Positions 1 to 7,187 of a stretch of DNA of 64,000 bases are shown piece by piece; positions within the stretch are counted from its first letter, which is position 1, and the number at the start of each line of letters is the position of its first letter. Location: positions 5,060,001 through 5,124,000 of the forward strand of contig NZ_CP060828.1 of NCBI RefSeq assembly GCF_014489635.1. The letters are read 5' to 3'. The translations under genes and the position numbers were made by a program. This DNA is from Streptomyces roseirectus (GTDB taxonomy: Bacteria; Actinomycetota; Actinomycetes; Streptomycetales; Streptomycetaceae). Below the pieces are notes generated by a model, which saw only the letters and a list, made by a program, of their open reading frames with translations, did not search any database and was not told the DNA's origin.

Positions 1-30
1 GTGAGCTCGTTCAACGTCTCGTCCTTCTAA
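1..30 (+). CDS. 3' end of an unknown gene (partial)
   Basis: The window opens with an in-frame stretch reading V-S-S-F-N-V-S-S-F followed by TAA at 28-30. A strong hairpin starts five bases after the stop, as expected behind a real gene. Nothing can be said about function from nine codons. If the tRNA-Arg fragment at 499-540 marks an element boundary, this gene belongs to that element. Confidence 0.35.
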   Translation: MSSFNVSSF

Positions 31-34
31 CAAA

Positions 35-66
35 GGCCGGACGGAACGGGCGTGCTCAGTCCGGCC
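35..66 (+). terminator. Hairpin terminator behind the partial gene
   Basis: GGCCGGAC at 35-42 pairs perfectly with GTCCGGCC at 59-66. It lies directly after the TAA at 28-30. There is no T-run, which is common for terminators in this kind of genome. Confidence 0.5.
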
Positions 67-498
67 ACCAACAGGTGACGAACTGAGATCACGCCGGCGC
101 AGCGACTCAGGGTGGTGCGCCCGGATGCAGGCCGGGGTCTTCCCTCTATACGTGGATCACAGGCCCATGGGTGCTCTCCCACAGAAGAGGCGCGGCAAAA
201 TCCTGGGCCGTCACCGGACAACCCAGAACGGGCCCAACTGGGGCCCCACCTCCAGCACCCTTGCGGGTGCCCACTGCCACCGGGCTGCCGCCCGGCAGCC
301 AGTACTCTAGCGCCAACTCGCGCTTCGGAAAGGCGAGTCATGTGTTTGGGTGGTGTGTCAGGGTGCTTCGTCTTTGCGGCGTGACGGCAGCGGTGACGGC
401 AGCGGTGACGGCAACGTCAGCACACGGCCGCGGGTGATCACTACCGTGAGCAGCCAAGACCGGAGGCTCCCGGGGCCCCTCCTCGTGAGGTGCCCGAT
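67..498. other. Non-coding stretch, probable end of an upstream element
   Basis: I see no supportable gene here; the open frames are short, mutually overlapping and without plausible ribosome binding sites. The stretch contains a threefold 12-bp tandem repeat (GTGACGGCAGCG) at 381-416, the last copy with one change. It ends exactly where sequence typical of a tRNA-Arg anticodon loop begins. Confidence 0.4.
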
Positions 499-540
499 CT
501 ACGGATCAGAAGGTTGCAGGTTCGAATCCTGCCGAGTGCA
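499..540 (+). pseudogene. 3' fragment of tRNA-Arg(ACG), likely attachment site
   Basis: From 499 the sequence is the 3' part of a tRNA-Arg: anticodon loop CTACGGA with anticodon ACG, 3' anticodon strand TCAGA, an intact T-arm (GCAGG-TTCGAAT-CCTGC) and acceptor strand CGAGTGC with discriminator A at 540. The anticodon 5' strand, D-arm and 5' acceptor strand (expected GCACTCG) are absent upstream. Tyrosine integrases that cross over in the anticodon loop leave exactly this kind of displaced 3' piece, so the intact tRNA copy should lie to the left, outside the window. Confidence 0.75.
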
Positions 541-547
541 CAGTGGG

Positions 548-588
548 CCGGAGGCCCGGCGGAGAGATCCGCCGGGCCTCCGGTGTTT
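548..588 (+). terminator. Terminator downstream of the tRNA-Arg fragment
   Basis: A perfect 16-bp inverted repeat (CCGGAGGCCCGGCGGA at 548-563, loop GAGA, complement at 568-583) is followed by TGTTTT. Its position eight bases after the tRNA 3' end shows that this is the original tRNA terminator, still attached to the displaced fragment. Confidence 0.85.
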
Positions 589-633
589 TGTGTTGGCGGT
601 AGAGCGGCCCAGGTCGGCGGCCAGGCGCCGCTG

Positions 634-1026
634 GTGGCGGTGACCGCCGTGGTTTTCGTCTCGGTCTTGCGTGATCTCCCGTTGCCTGGGGTGGTCGTCT
701 CGCTGGTGATCGTTGTGGCGGTCGCGTCCTGGGGCACGCTGCGAGGGCTGCGGACCATGGCCCGCCGGATGTTCAGCGTTGTGGAGCCGTACGGGCGGTG
801 CCGCATGGTGGCCGACGACCGGGGAGCGGTCAGTACCGGTGAGCGCGTGTCGATGACCGTGGACTGGGCTGTGTTCCGGGAGTACCTGGAGACGCCCAGG
901 CTCTTCGTGCTGCTGGGCGGCGACCGCGCGGCCGGACTCGCGGTGCTGCCCAAGCGGGGCGCCCAGGACCCCGCGGACGTGGACCGGCTCCGGGCGATTC
1001 TGGACCGGAACCTGAAGCGGCTCTGA
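634..1026 (+). CDS. YcxB-like membrane protein, probably N-terminally shortened
   Basis: The product has two hydrophobic segments at about residues 1-12 and 18-34. A C-terminal domain follows with the pattern REYLETPRLFVLL...AAGLAVLPKRG...DVDRLRAIL, which is typical of the YcxB-like C-terminal domain in actinobacterial membrane proteins of unknown function. The frame stays open upstream to 490 but runs through the tRNA fragment and its terminator, so the start must lie after 590; GTG 634 or 640 are the options and neither has a clear ribosome binding site. Family members usually carry about 40-50 more N-terminal residues, so the gene may have lost its 5' end in the integration history of this locus. 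Confidence 0.5.
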   Translation: MAVTAVVFVSVLRDLPLPGVVVSLVIVVAVASWGTLRGLRTMARRMFSVVEPYGRCRMVADDRGAVSTGERVSMTVDWAVFREYLETPRLFVLLGGDRAAGLAVLPKRGAQDPADVDRLRAILDRNLKRL

Positions 1027-1134
1027 GCAACTGCCGGGACACCGGAGGGGGCGTCGTCATGGAGGGCTGACGGATGGTCCGGTCTCCCGGCGTTGGCTTC
1101 GTCTGGGGGAGACCTCCGGGCAAGCCGGGGTCTG

Positions 1135-1635
1135 TCAGGCGTACGTCCAGCGCCATGCGTTCGAGCGGTACGCGCACGTGATGGGGGTGCCGCTCGCGTT
1201 CGTCGTCGTGGCGCCGTGGTCCTTGTTGCGGCAGTACTGGCCGGCTGAGTAGCAGTTGCCGGAGTTGGAGACGATCGAGCAGGTGCCGGGGGTGTCTTCG
1301 GTGGTGTCGCCGGTGGTGCCGGCGGGCTCGGCGGTGGTGGTCTCGGTGACGGTGACGGTGGGGGCCGGTTTCGGGGTGGCGGTCTTGGTGACCGTGGGGC
1401 CGGGAGCGGGAGTGGTGGTCACCGTCGCGGTGATCGTGGCGGTGGGGCTGGTCTTCGCCTCGACCCGTTGTTCGCCGCCGTCCGCCGGGGCGGCTATCAG
1501 GGCGCCGGCCAGGAACAGGCCCGCGCCGCCCAGCCAGACGCGCTTGCGCTTGCGGAGCGGGCGGGTGTCCGGTGGACGGGGAGCCGGCGGAGTGGGTGAA
1601 CTGGTGGAGCGTGTCGACGAGTCCGGTCGGGTCAT
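1135..1635 (-). CDS. Small membrane-anchored or secreted protein with Cys-rich C-terminal module
   Basis: The 166-residue product has a Pro/Ser-rich N-terminus, a basic patch RKRKR, one hydrophobic segment at about residues 34-50 and a long Thr/Pro-rich spacer (about 60-115). It ends in a compact module with three cysteines and the motif GATTTNASGTPITCAYRSN. I recall this C-terminal module from several otherwise unrelated Streptomyces exported proteins. The layout suggests a signal anchor or non-cleaved signal with the module displayed outside the cell on a flexible stalk. Function is unknown. The ATG at 1633-1635 has only a weak upstream binding site. Confidence 0.7.
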   Translation of the reverse strand: MTRPDSSTRSTSSPTPPAPRPPDTRPLRKRKRVWLGGAGLFLAGALIAAPADGGEQRVEAKTSPTATITATVTTTPAPGPTVTKTATPKPAPTVTVTETTTAEPAGTTGDTTEDTPGTCSIVSNSGNCYSAGQYCRNKDHGATTTNASGTPITCAYRSNAWRWTYA

Positions 1636-1678
1636 TGGGGAGAGGGGCGTTGTCAGTAGGGGGATTTACGCTCGGGGG

Positions 1679-2557
1679 ATGGGGCGGACGTGGAAGTGTG
1701 CGGGGTTGCGGTGGAGTGTGGCCGGGGGGCCGGTGTTGCGGTGGGAGGGGGGTGTGGGGAGTGCGTTGGGGTGGGGGCGGAGGGTTGCGTTCGGGGTGGT
1801 CGAGGGTGGGGTGAGGGTGTGTGTCGGGGCGCGGGGGAACCGGTGTGCGGGGCGGCGGGAAGTGGGGGCGCGCGGTACCGGGGGGCGGTGTGAGGAGTGT
1901 GGGCGGCTGGATCGGGTGGGGTCGGTGGCGGCCGACGGGAAGGCCGATGATCCTCGGGAGTACCGGGTGTATCTCGCCTGGTTCGGGGCCGGGTTGGTCA
2001 AGGTGGGGATCACCGCCGTCGAGCGTGGGGCCGATCGGCTGCTGGAGCAGGGGGCCGTGTGTTTCACCTGGCTGGGGGCCGGTCCGCTGATGGCCGCGCG
2101 CCGCGCCGAGGAACTGCTGCGGGTCGCGCTGCGGGTGGGGGACCGGGTGCCCTACGGGGTGAAGCGGGCCGTGCGCGCGGTCGCCGCGCGTGATCTGGAC
2201 GCCGGCTGCGCCGAACTGGCCGAACTGCACCGGCGCGCGCTGACGTTGCCCGGCTGGCCGGAAACACTCGCGCCCCAGCCCTTCAGCCCCGTCGACCACG
2301 TCCAAGCATTCGGTCTGGACGACGCCCCCGCCGCGACCGGCGAGATCACCGAGCTGACCCCCGCCGCCGCCCTCACCGGCGAACTGGTGGCCGCCGCCGG
2401 GCCCGACCTCCACCTCGCCACCTCCTCGCACGGAGTCGTCATCCTCGACACCCGCCTGATGACGGGCTGGGAACTGACCAGCGCCGGGGCGAACGGGATG
2501 TTCCCGGTGCGTCCGTTCCCCGACGAACGGACGGAGACGCAGACGGGGTTGTTCTGA
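1679..2557 (+). CDS. DUF2797 family protein
   Basis: The 292-residue product matches the streptomycete DUF2797 pattern: LRWSVAGGPVLRW near the start, a Cys pair CEECGRLDR at about residue 77, then YRVYLAWFGAGLVKVGITA and LLEQGAVCFTWLGAGPLMAARR. The central part resembles the short GIY-YIG-like strand order (VYLAWF...VKVGIT), but catalytic use is not established and I assign no reaction. Codon periodicity is clear from 1890 onward. The frame is open far upstream only because it is antisense to the neighbouring gene; ATG 1679 just after GGGGG is the sensible start. The C-terminus (about 220-292) is family-variable. Confidence 0.8.
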   Translation: MGRTWKCAGLRWSVAGGPVLRWEGGVGSALGWGRRVAFGVVEGGVRVCVGARGNRCAGRREVGARGTGGRCEECGRLDRVGSVAADGKADDPREYRVYLAWFGAGLVKVGITAVERGADRLLEQGAVCFTWLGAGPLMAARRAEELLRVALRVGDRVPYGVKRAVRAVAARDLDAGCAELAELHRRALTLPGWPETLAPQPFSPVDHVQAFGLDDAPAATGEITELTPAAALTGELVAAAGPDLHLATSSHGVVILDTRLMTGWELTSAGANGMFPVRPFPDERTETQTGLF

Positions 2558-3431
2558 GCGGGGGGCGGTTGCGGGGCCGCGTTCAGAGTGAGGGGCCGCT
2601 GTCGGAGGGGCCGCGTCTGCTGCCGTGCCGTGCCGTGCTGTGTCGCGAGCGGGGCTCGCCCTTGGCCGGCCGCGTTCGGCCGAGGGCTTGTTATTAGCCG
2701 GGCCACGATGTGAGCGGGGTGGGCTGGGAGGGCGAGGGCTTGCTCCTGGTTGGGCTGGGTGTGGCGAGGGCTCGCCCCTGGCTGGGCTGCGTGTGACGAG
2801 GGCCTACCCCCGGTTCGGCCGTGTGCCGGGGCTCGCCCCTGGCTGGGCCGCGCCATGACCAGGCCCCACTGCCGACCGGGCCGCGTTCGGCCAGGCCAGG
2901 ACTCGCCGCCGGCCTCGTGCCCCGGCGGCGTGGGTCCGAAGAACGCCGCCCTGCCCCTCACCGCACCCGCTCCGGCTCCCTCCTCGGGCCGAGGCCCACA
3001 CAGCCCCCCTTCTCGCCGAGGGCGTGAGATCCGAGGGGCGTCGCGCTCCCCGCCATCGCGACCGAGCGGGGTTCCCACAGGCCCGCGTTCTCGCCGGCCC
3101 TTCGGAGCCAAGGGACGCCGTGCCGCCGCAGTCGCCCCCGAGGGTTGTCGCGCCTCCGCCGCTGCCGCCCCCGAGGACCATCGCGCAGCCGCCGAGCCGC
3201 CGAGCCGCCGAGCCGCCGAGCCGCCGAGCCGCCGAGCCGCCGAGCCGCCGAGCCGCCGCCTCCGCCAAGAGCCGTCCTGCTGTCTCCGCCCCGCCGCCCC
3301 CACCGAAACTACCCCCGCCGCCCCCACCGGAACCACCCCCGCCACCCCCACCGAAACCACCCCCTCCGCCAAGAACCCCACCCCCCCGGGCAAGCCCAGA
3401 ACCAGCCATCCCACCCACCCCCATCCCACTC
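2558..3431. other. Repeat-rich non-coding stretch
   Basis: No gene is supported over about 870 bp. The sequence is built from imperfect repeats. Around 2650-2850 the phrase GGGCTCGCCCCTGGCTGGGC recurs about five times in degenerate form at a period near 31-35 bp. At 3194-3257 there are eight perfect tandem copies of an 8-bp unit. At 3300-3400 there is a run of C-rich triplets. All open frames here translate to Pro, Arg or Gly runs. Confidence 0.55.
3186..3257. repeat. 8-bp tandem repeat GAGCCGCC x8
   Basis: Eight perfect head-to-tail copies of GAGCCGCC run from 3194 to 3257, preceded by one copy with a single change (CAGCCGCC at 3186). A unit of 8 bp does not keep a reading frame, so this is more likely replication slippage in non-coding DNA than a coding repeat. 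Confidence 0.9.
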
Positions 3432-3491
3432 CCTGAGAACTCCCCCTGCGTTTCTCAGGCAAATCACAGGAAAGCGAAAGGGCGTTCTCAG
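3432..3491. promoter_or_regulatory. TTCTCAG boxes upstream of the two-component operon
   Basis: TTCTCAG occurs at 3452-3458 and 3485-3491, start-to-start 33 bp (about three helical turns), with an inverted copy CTGAGAA at 3433-3439. The last box ends 14 bp before the GTG of the response regulator. The spacing fits an OmpR-type regulator dimer binding direct repeats, so autoregulation is a reasonable inference. Confidence 0.5.
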
Positions 3492-3505
3492 AGGGGGTCG
3501 ACAGG

Positions 3506-4255
3506 GTGGTCAGTATGACCACGACCTCGCCCCAGGGGCGCACCGAACTGCTGAGGCCGGACGGGAGCCCCGTCCGCGTGCTTGTGGTGGACGACGAGTT
3601 GTCGATCACCGAGTTGTTGTCGATGGCGCTGCGTTATGAGGGGTGGCAGATCAGGAGCGCCGGGGACGGTATGGGCGCTGTGCAGACGGCGCGGGAGTTC
3701 CGGCCGGATGCTGTGGTGCTGGACATGATGCTGCCCGACATGGACGGGCTGACGGTGCTGGGGAGGCTGAGGCGCGACCTGCCCGACGTCCCCGTGCTGT
3801 TCCTCACCGCGAAGGACGCAGTGGAGGACAGGATCGCGGGCCTGACGGCGGGCGGGGACGACTACGTCACCAAGCCGTTCAGTCTCGAAGAGGTCGTCGC
3901 GCGGCTGCGGGGACTGATCCGGCGTTCGGGCGCGGCCGACCGCCGGTCGGATTCCGTGCTGGTCGTCGGGGACCTCACGCTCGACGAGGACAGCCACGAG
4001 GTGTCGAGGGCCGGCGACAACATCCACCTCACGGCGACGGAGTTCGAGCTGCTGAGGTTCCTGATGCGCAACCCGCGCCGCGTGCTGAGCAAGGCGCAGA
4101 TCCTGGACCGCGTGTGGTCGTACGACTTCGGCGGCCAGGCGAACGTCGTCGAGCTCTACATCTCGTACCTGCGCCGGAAGATCGACGCCGGCCGGGAGCC
4201 GATGATCCACACCCGGCGCGGCGCCGGTTACCTGATCAAGCCCGCGTCGTCATGA
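3506..4255 (+). CDS. OmpR-family response regulator (TrcR-like)
   Basis: The 249-residue regulator has a receiver domain (about 23-135) with acidic pair DD at 29-30, phospho-acceptor Asp73 in VVLDMMLPDMDG and the conserved Lys in YVTKPF. A winged-helix DNA-binding domain follows (about 150-245) with TATEFELLRFLMRNPRRVLS and the recognition-helix region NVVELYISYLRRKI. It should activate or repress promoters after phosphorylation by the kinase encoded next, whose ATG overlaps the stop by four bases. GTG 3506 has the better-spaced AGGGGG site; ATG 3515 is the alternative. Overall it resembles the actinobacterial TrcR/TcrA type. The stimulus is unknown. Confidence 0.9.
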   Translation: MVSMTTTSPQGRTELLRPDGSPVRVLVVDDELSITELLSMALRYEGWQIRSAGDGMGAVQTAREFRPDAVVLDMMLPDMDGLTVLGRLRRDLPDVPVLFLTAKDAVEDRIAGLTAGGDDYVTKPFSLEEVVARLRGLIRRSGAADRRSDSVLVVGDLTLDEDSHEVSRAGDNIHLTATEFELLRFLMRNPRRVLSKAQILDRVWSYDFGGQANVVELYISYLRRKIDAGREPMIHTRRGAGYLIKPASS

Positions 4256-5898
4256 GCGGACGACGACGACCGCGTCCGCGACGGCGACGAGCGGGAAAGC
4301 CGCGCACGCTGCGGACGAGGCTCGTCGTCGCGTCGGTAGCGCTGATCGCCGTGGTCTGCGCGGTGATCGGGACGGTGACGACGCTGGCGCTGCGCCAGCA
4401 CCTGTACGACCAGTTGGACCACCAGCTCGGCGAGGTCGCGGCCCGCGCGTCCGGCGCATTCGGCGGCCCCCCGGGAGCCAACAACGCTAACAACGCCAAC
4501 AACGCCGGCAACGCGAACACCACCGGCCTCGCAGCCATCCCCCAGACCAGAACCCTCAACCTCACCGAGTTCGTCACCCGCGGCCCCCAACCCGGCAGCG
4601 CCACCCTGATCGCGAAGGTCAGCGACGGCTCGGTCACCACCGGCGTGGTCGGCGTGAAGACCGGCAGCACCTACGACATGAGCGCGAAGACGCTCACGGA
4701 GGCCCAGCTCAAGGCGGTCGACGTCGCGCAGGACGGCAAGGGCCACACCGTCGACCTCCCCGGCCTCGGCAGCTACCGGGTGCAGTACGCGCCAGGCGCC
4801 ACCGGCGACTACTACGTCGCCATCCCGACCAGCGCGCCCGACAGCACGATCGGCACCCTGATCCTGGTCGAGCTGAGCGTCACCGCCGCCGGCCTGGTCG
4901 CCGCGGCCATCGCCGGCCACGTCCTTGTCGGCGTCGCCACCCGCCCCCTGCGCAAGGTCGCCGCCACCGCCACCCGCGTCTCCGAACTCCCCCTGCACAC
5001 GGGCGAGGTGAACCTCAGTGAGCGGGTCCCGGAGTCGGAGACCGACCCGCAGACCGAGGTCGGCCAGGTCGGCGCCGCGCTCAACCGGATGCTGGACCAC
5101 ATCCACGGCGCCCTGCACGCGCGCCAGCAGAGCGAGACGCGCGTCCGCCAGTTCGTCGCCGACGCCAGCCACGAGCTGCGCACCCCCCTCGCCTCGATAC
5201 GCGGGTACGCCGAGCTGACCCGGCGCGGACGCGAGGAGGTCGGCCCCGACACCCGGCACGCGCTCGGCCGCATCGAGTCCGAGGCCGGCCGGATGACGTT
5301 CCTCGTCGAGGACCTGCTCCTGCTCGCCCGCCTCGACGCCGGACGCCCCCTCCAGTTCGAGCAGACCGACCTCGTCCCCCTCGTCATCGACACCGTCAGC
5401 GACGCCCGCGCGGCCGGCCGGGACCACGTCTGGCGGCTGGAGCTGCCGGACGAACCGGCGCTGGTCTCCGCCGACGCGGCCCGGCTGCAACAGGTGCTGG
5501 TCAACCTGCTGGCCAACGCCCGCACCCACACCCCGCCGGGGACGACGGTCACCGCGCGCGTGCGGCGGCACGGACCCTGGCTGTGCGTCGACGTCCAGGA
5601 CGACGGCCAGGGCATCCCCGCCGACCTGCTCCCGCACGTCTTCGAACGGTTCGCCCGGGGCGACTCGGCGCGCTCGCGCAGCACGGGCTCGACGGGGCTC
5701 GGCCTCGCCATCGTCCAGGCCGTCGCGACCGCGCACGGCGGTGCGGTGACCGTGGACAGCGTGCCCGGACGGACCGTGTTCACGGTGCACCTGCCCGCAC
5801 TCGGCCCCGCGATGCCTCAGCCGGCGCCGGAAACGAACTGGCAACGGGACTCACAGGGCCGGCACAGCGCCGCCACATGGGTGCGACAGGGCGCTTGA
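4252..5898 (+). CDS. Sensor histidine kinase (partner of the upstream regulator)
   Basis: The 548-residue kinase has a very basic N-terminus, a first membrane segment (about 27-47), an extracytoplasmic sensor region of about 155 residues containing a short Asn-Ala repeat (NANNANNAGNAN), and a second membrane segment near 205-228. HAMP-like sequence follows, then the H-box ASHELRTPLASIRGYAEL with phospho-accepting His307. The ATPase domain has N-box LVNLLANARTH and G-boxes DDGQGIP and GSTGLGLAIV. It is an orthodox class I kinase and translationally coupled to the regulator. Co-directional glycosyltransferase genes follow, so envelope glycan assembly may be under its control; that link is inference. 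Confidence 0.9.
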   Translation: MSGRRRPRPRRRRAGKPRTLRTRLVVASVALIAVVCAVIGTVTTLALRQHLYDQLDHQLGEVAARASGAFGGPPGANNANNANNAGNANTTGLAAIPQTRTLNLTEFVTRGPQPGSATLIAKVSDGSVTTGVVGVKTGSTYDMSAKTLTEAQLKAVDVAQDGKGHTVDLPGLGSYRVQYAPGATGDYYVAIPTSAPDSTIGTLILVELSVTAAGLVAAAIAGHVLVGVATRPLRKVAATATRVSELPLHTGEVNLSERVPESETDPQTEVGQVGAALNRMLDHIHGALHARQQSETRVRQFVADASHELRTPLASIRGYAELTRRGREEVGPDTRHALGRIESEAGRMTFLVEDLLLLARLDAGRPLQFEQTDLVPLVIDTVSDARAAGRDHVWRLELPDEPALVSADAARLQQVLVNLLANARTHTPPGTTVTARVRRHGPWLCVDVQDDGQGIPADLLPHVFERFARGDSARSRSTGSTGLGLAIVQAVATAHGGAVTVDSVPGRTVFTVHLPALGPAMPQPAPETNWQRDSQGRHSAATWVRQGA

Positions 5899-5912
5899 GG
5901 AGAGTCGTCCGT

Positions 5913-7187
5913 ATGCGAACCGACTCTTCTCCGGGCACTCTGCCGGCGCGGGTGCACCTCCCGGCCGGCGCTGCCGGAACACCTGTCCTGGACGTCGTGA
6001 TCCCCGTATACAACGAGGAGAAGGACCTCGGCCCGTGCGTCGAGCGTCTGCACGCGCACCTCGTCGAGACGTTCCCCTACCCCTTCCGGATCACCATCGC
6101 GGACAACGCCTCGATCGACACGACCCCGGCGGTCGCGAAGAACCTGGAGGCGAGCCTGCCGGGGGTGACGTCCTTCCGGCTCGACCAGAAGGGGCGCGGC
6201 CGGGCGCTGCGGACCGTCTGGTCGGCCTCGGACGCGCCGATCCTCGCCTACATGGACGTCGACCTCTCCACCGACCTCAACGCCCTGCTCCCGCTGGTGG
6301 CCCCGCTCATCTCGGGCCACTCCGACCTGGCGATCGGCTCCCGGCTCGCCCGCAGCTCGCGGGTCGTGCGGGGCGCCAAGCGGGAGTTCATCAGCCGCTC
6401 GTACAACATGATCCTGCGGGGCTCGCTCCAGGCGCGGTTCTCGGACGCCCAGTGCGGGTTCAAGGCGATCCGGCGCGACGTCGCACAGGTGCTGCTCCCG
6501 CTGGTGGAGGACACCGGCTGGTTCTTCGACACTGAGATGCTGGTCCTCGCGGAGCGGGCGGGCCTGCGGATCCACGAGGTCCCGGTCGACTGGGTCGACG
6601 ACCCCGACTCCACCGTGCACATCGTCAAGACGGCGACCGACGACCTGAAGGGGGTATGGCGCGTAGGGAAGGCCCTGGCCACCGGTTCGCTGCCCCTGGA
6701 CCGGCTGACCAGGCCGTTCGGTGACGACCCCCGCGACCGCGAGATCATGGACGTACCCAAGGGACTGGCCCGGCAGCTCGTCGGCTTCTGCGTGGTCGGC
6801 GGCCTGTCGACGCTCTTCTACCTGCTGCTCTACAGCGGCTTCCGGACGTTCAGCGGCTCCCAGGTCGCCAACGCGCTCGCGCTGCTGGTCTCGGCGGTCG
6901 CCAACACCGCCGCCAACCGCCGGCTCACCTTCGGCGTGCGCGGCTCGGGCGGCGCGGTCAAGCACCAGGCCCAGGGCCTCGTCGTCTTCGGCATCGGCCT
7001 CGCGCTGACCAGCGGTTCGCTGGCGGCGCTGAACGCGGCGACCTCGACTCCCGGGCACGCCACGGAACTCGCCGTCCTCGTCGTCGCCAACCTCGCGGCG
7101 ACCGTGCTGCGGTTCCTGCTCTTCCGCGCGTGGGTCTTCCCGGACCGGCAGGCCGAACGGCAGGACACGGGGGCGAACCGACGATGA
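5913..7187 (+). CDS. GT2 glycosyltransferase fused to a GtrA-type membrane domain
   Basis: Residues about 27-260 are a GT2/DPM1-like catalytic domain: VVIPVYNEEKDLG, IADNAS, and the DXD-containing AYMDVDLSTDL. Residues about 285-410 carry four membrane segments of the GtrA type (RQLVGFCVVGGLSTLFYLLL onward). The combination is typical of enzymes that load a sugar onto polyprenyl phosphate and help present it across the membrane, supplying a GT-C enzyme; the next gene is such an enzyme and overlaps by four bases. A GAGGAG site precedes ATG 5913. The length of 424 residues is normal for the fusion. Confidence 0.88.
   Translation: MRTDSSPGTLPARVHLPAGAAGTPVLDVVIPVYNEEKDLGPCVERLHAHLVETFPYPFRITIADNASIDTTPAVAKNLEASLPGVTSFRLDQKGRGRALRTVWSASDAPILAYMDVDLSTDLNALLPLVAPLISGHSDLAIGSRLARSSRVVRGAKREFISRSYNMILRGSLQARFSDAQCGFKAIRRDVAQVLLPLVEDTGWFFDTEMLVLAERAGLRIHEVPVDWVDDPDSTVHIVKTATDDLKGVWRVGKALATGSLPLDRLTRPFGDDPRDREIMDVPKGLARQLVGFCVVGGLSTLFYLLLYSGFRTFSGSQVANALALLVSAVANTAANRRLTFGVRGSGGAVKHQAQGLVVFGIGLALTSGSLAALNAATSTPGHATELAVLVVANLAATVLRFLLFRAWVFPDRQAERQDTGANRR

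Noticed and set aside
1..30. A ribosomally made peptide precursor ending VSSFNVSSF
   Set aside because: Only nine codons are visible and no modification enzyme is encoded nearby within the window; too little to propose.
3186..3257. Possible CRISPR array
   Set aside because: The units are 8 bp and contiguous, with no spacers and no cas genes anywhere in the window.
2152..3609. Long open frames on both strands over the repeat block (for example a 485-codon frame on the - strand and Pro-rich frames on the + strand)
   Set aside because: They run through repeats with unit lengths that are not multiples of three, give Arg/Gly/Pro runs, overlap the real DUF2797 and response regulator genes, and lack binding sites.
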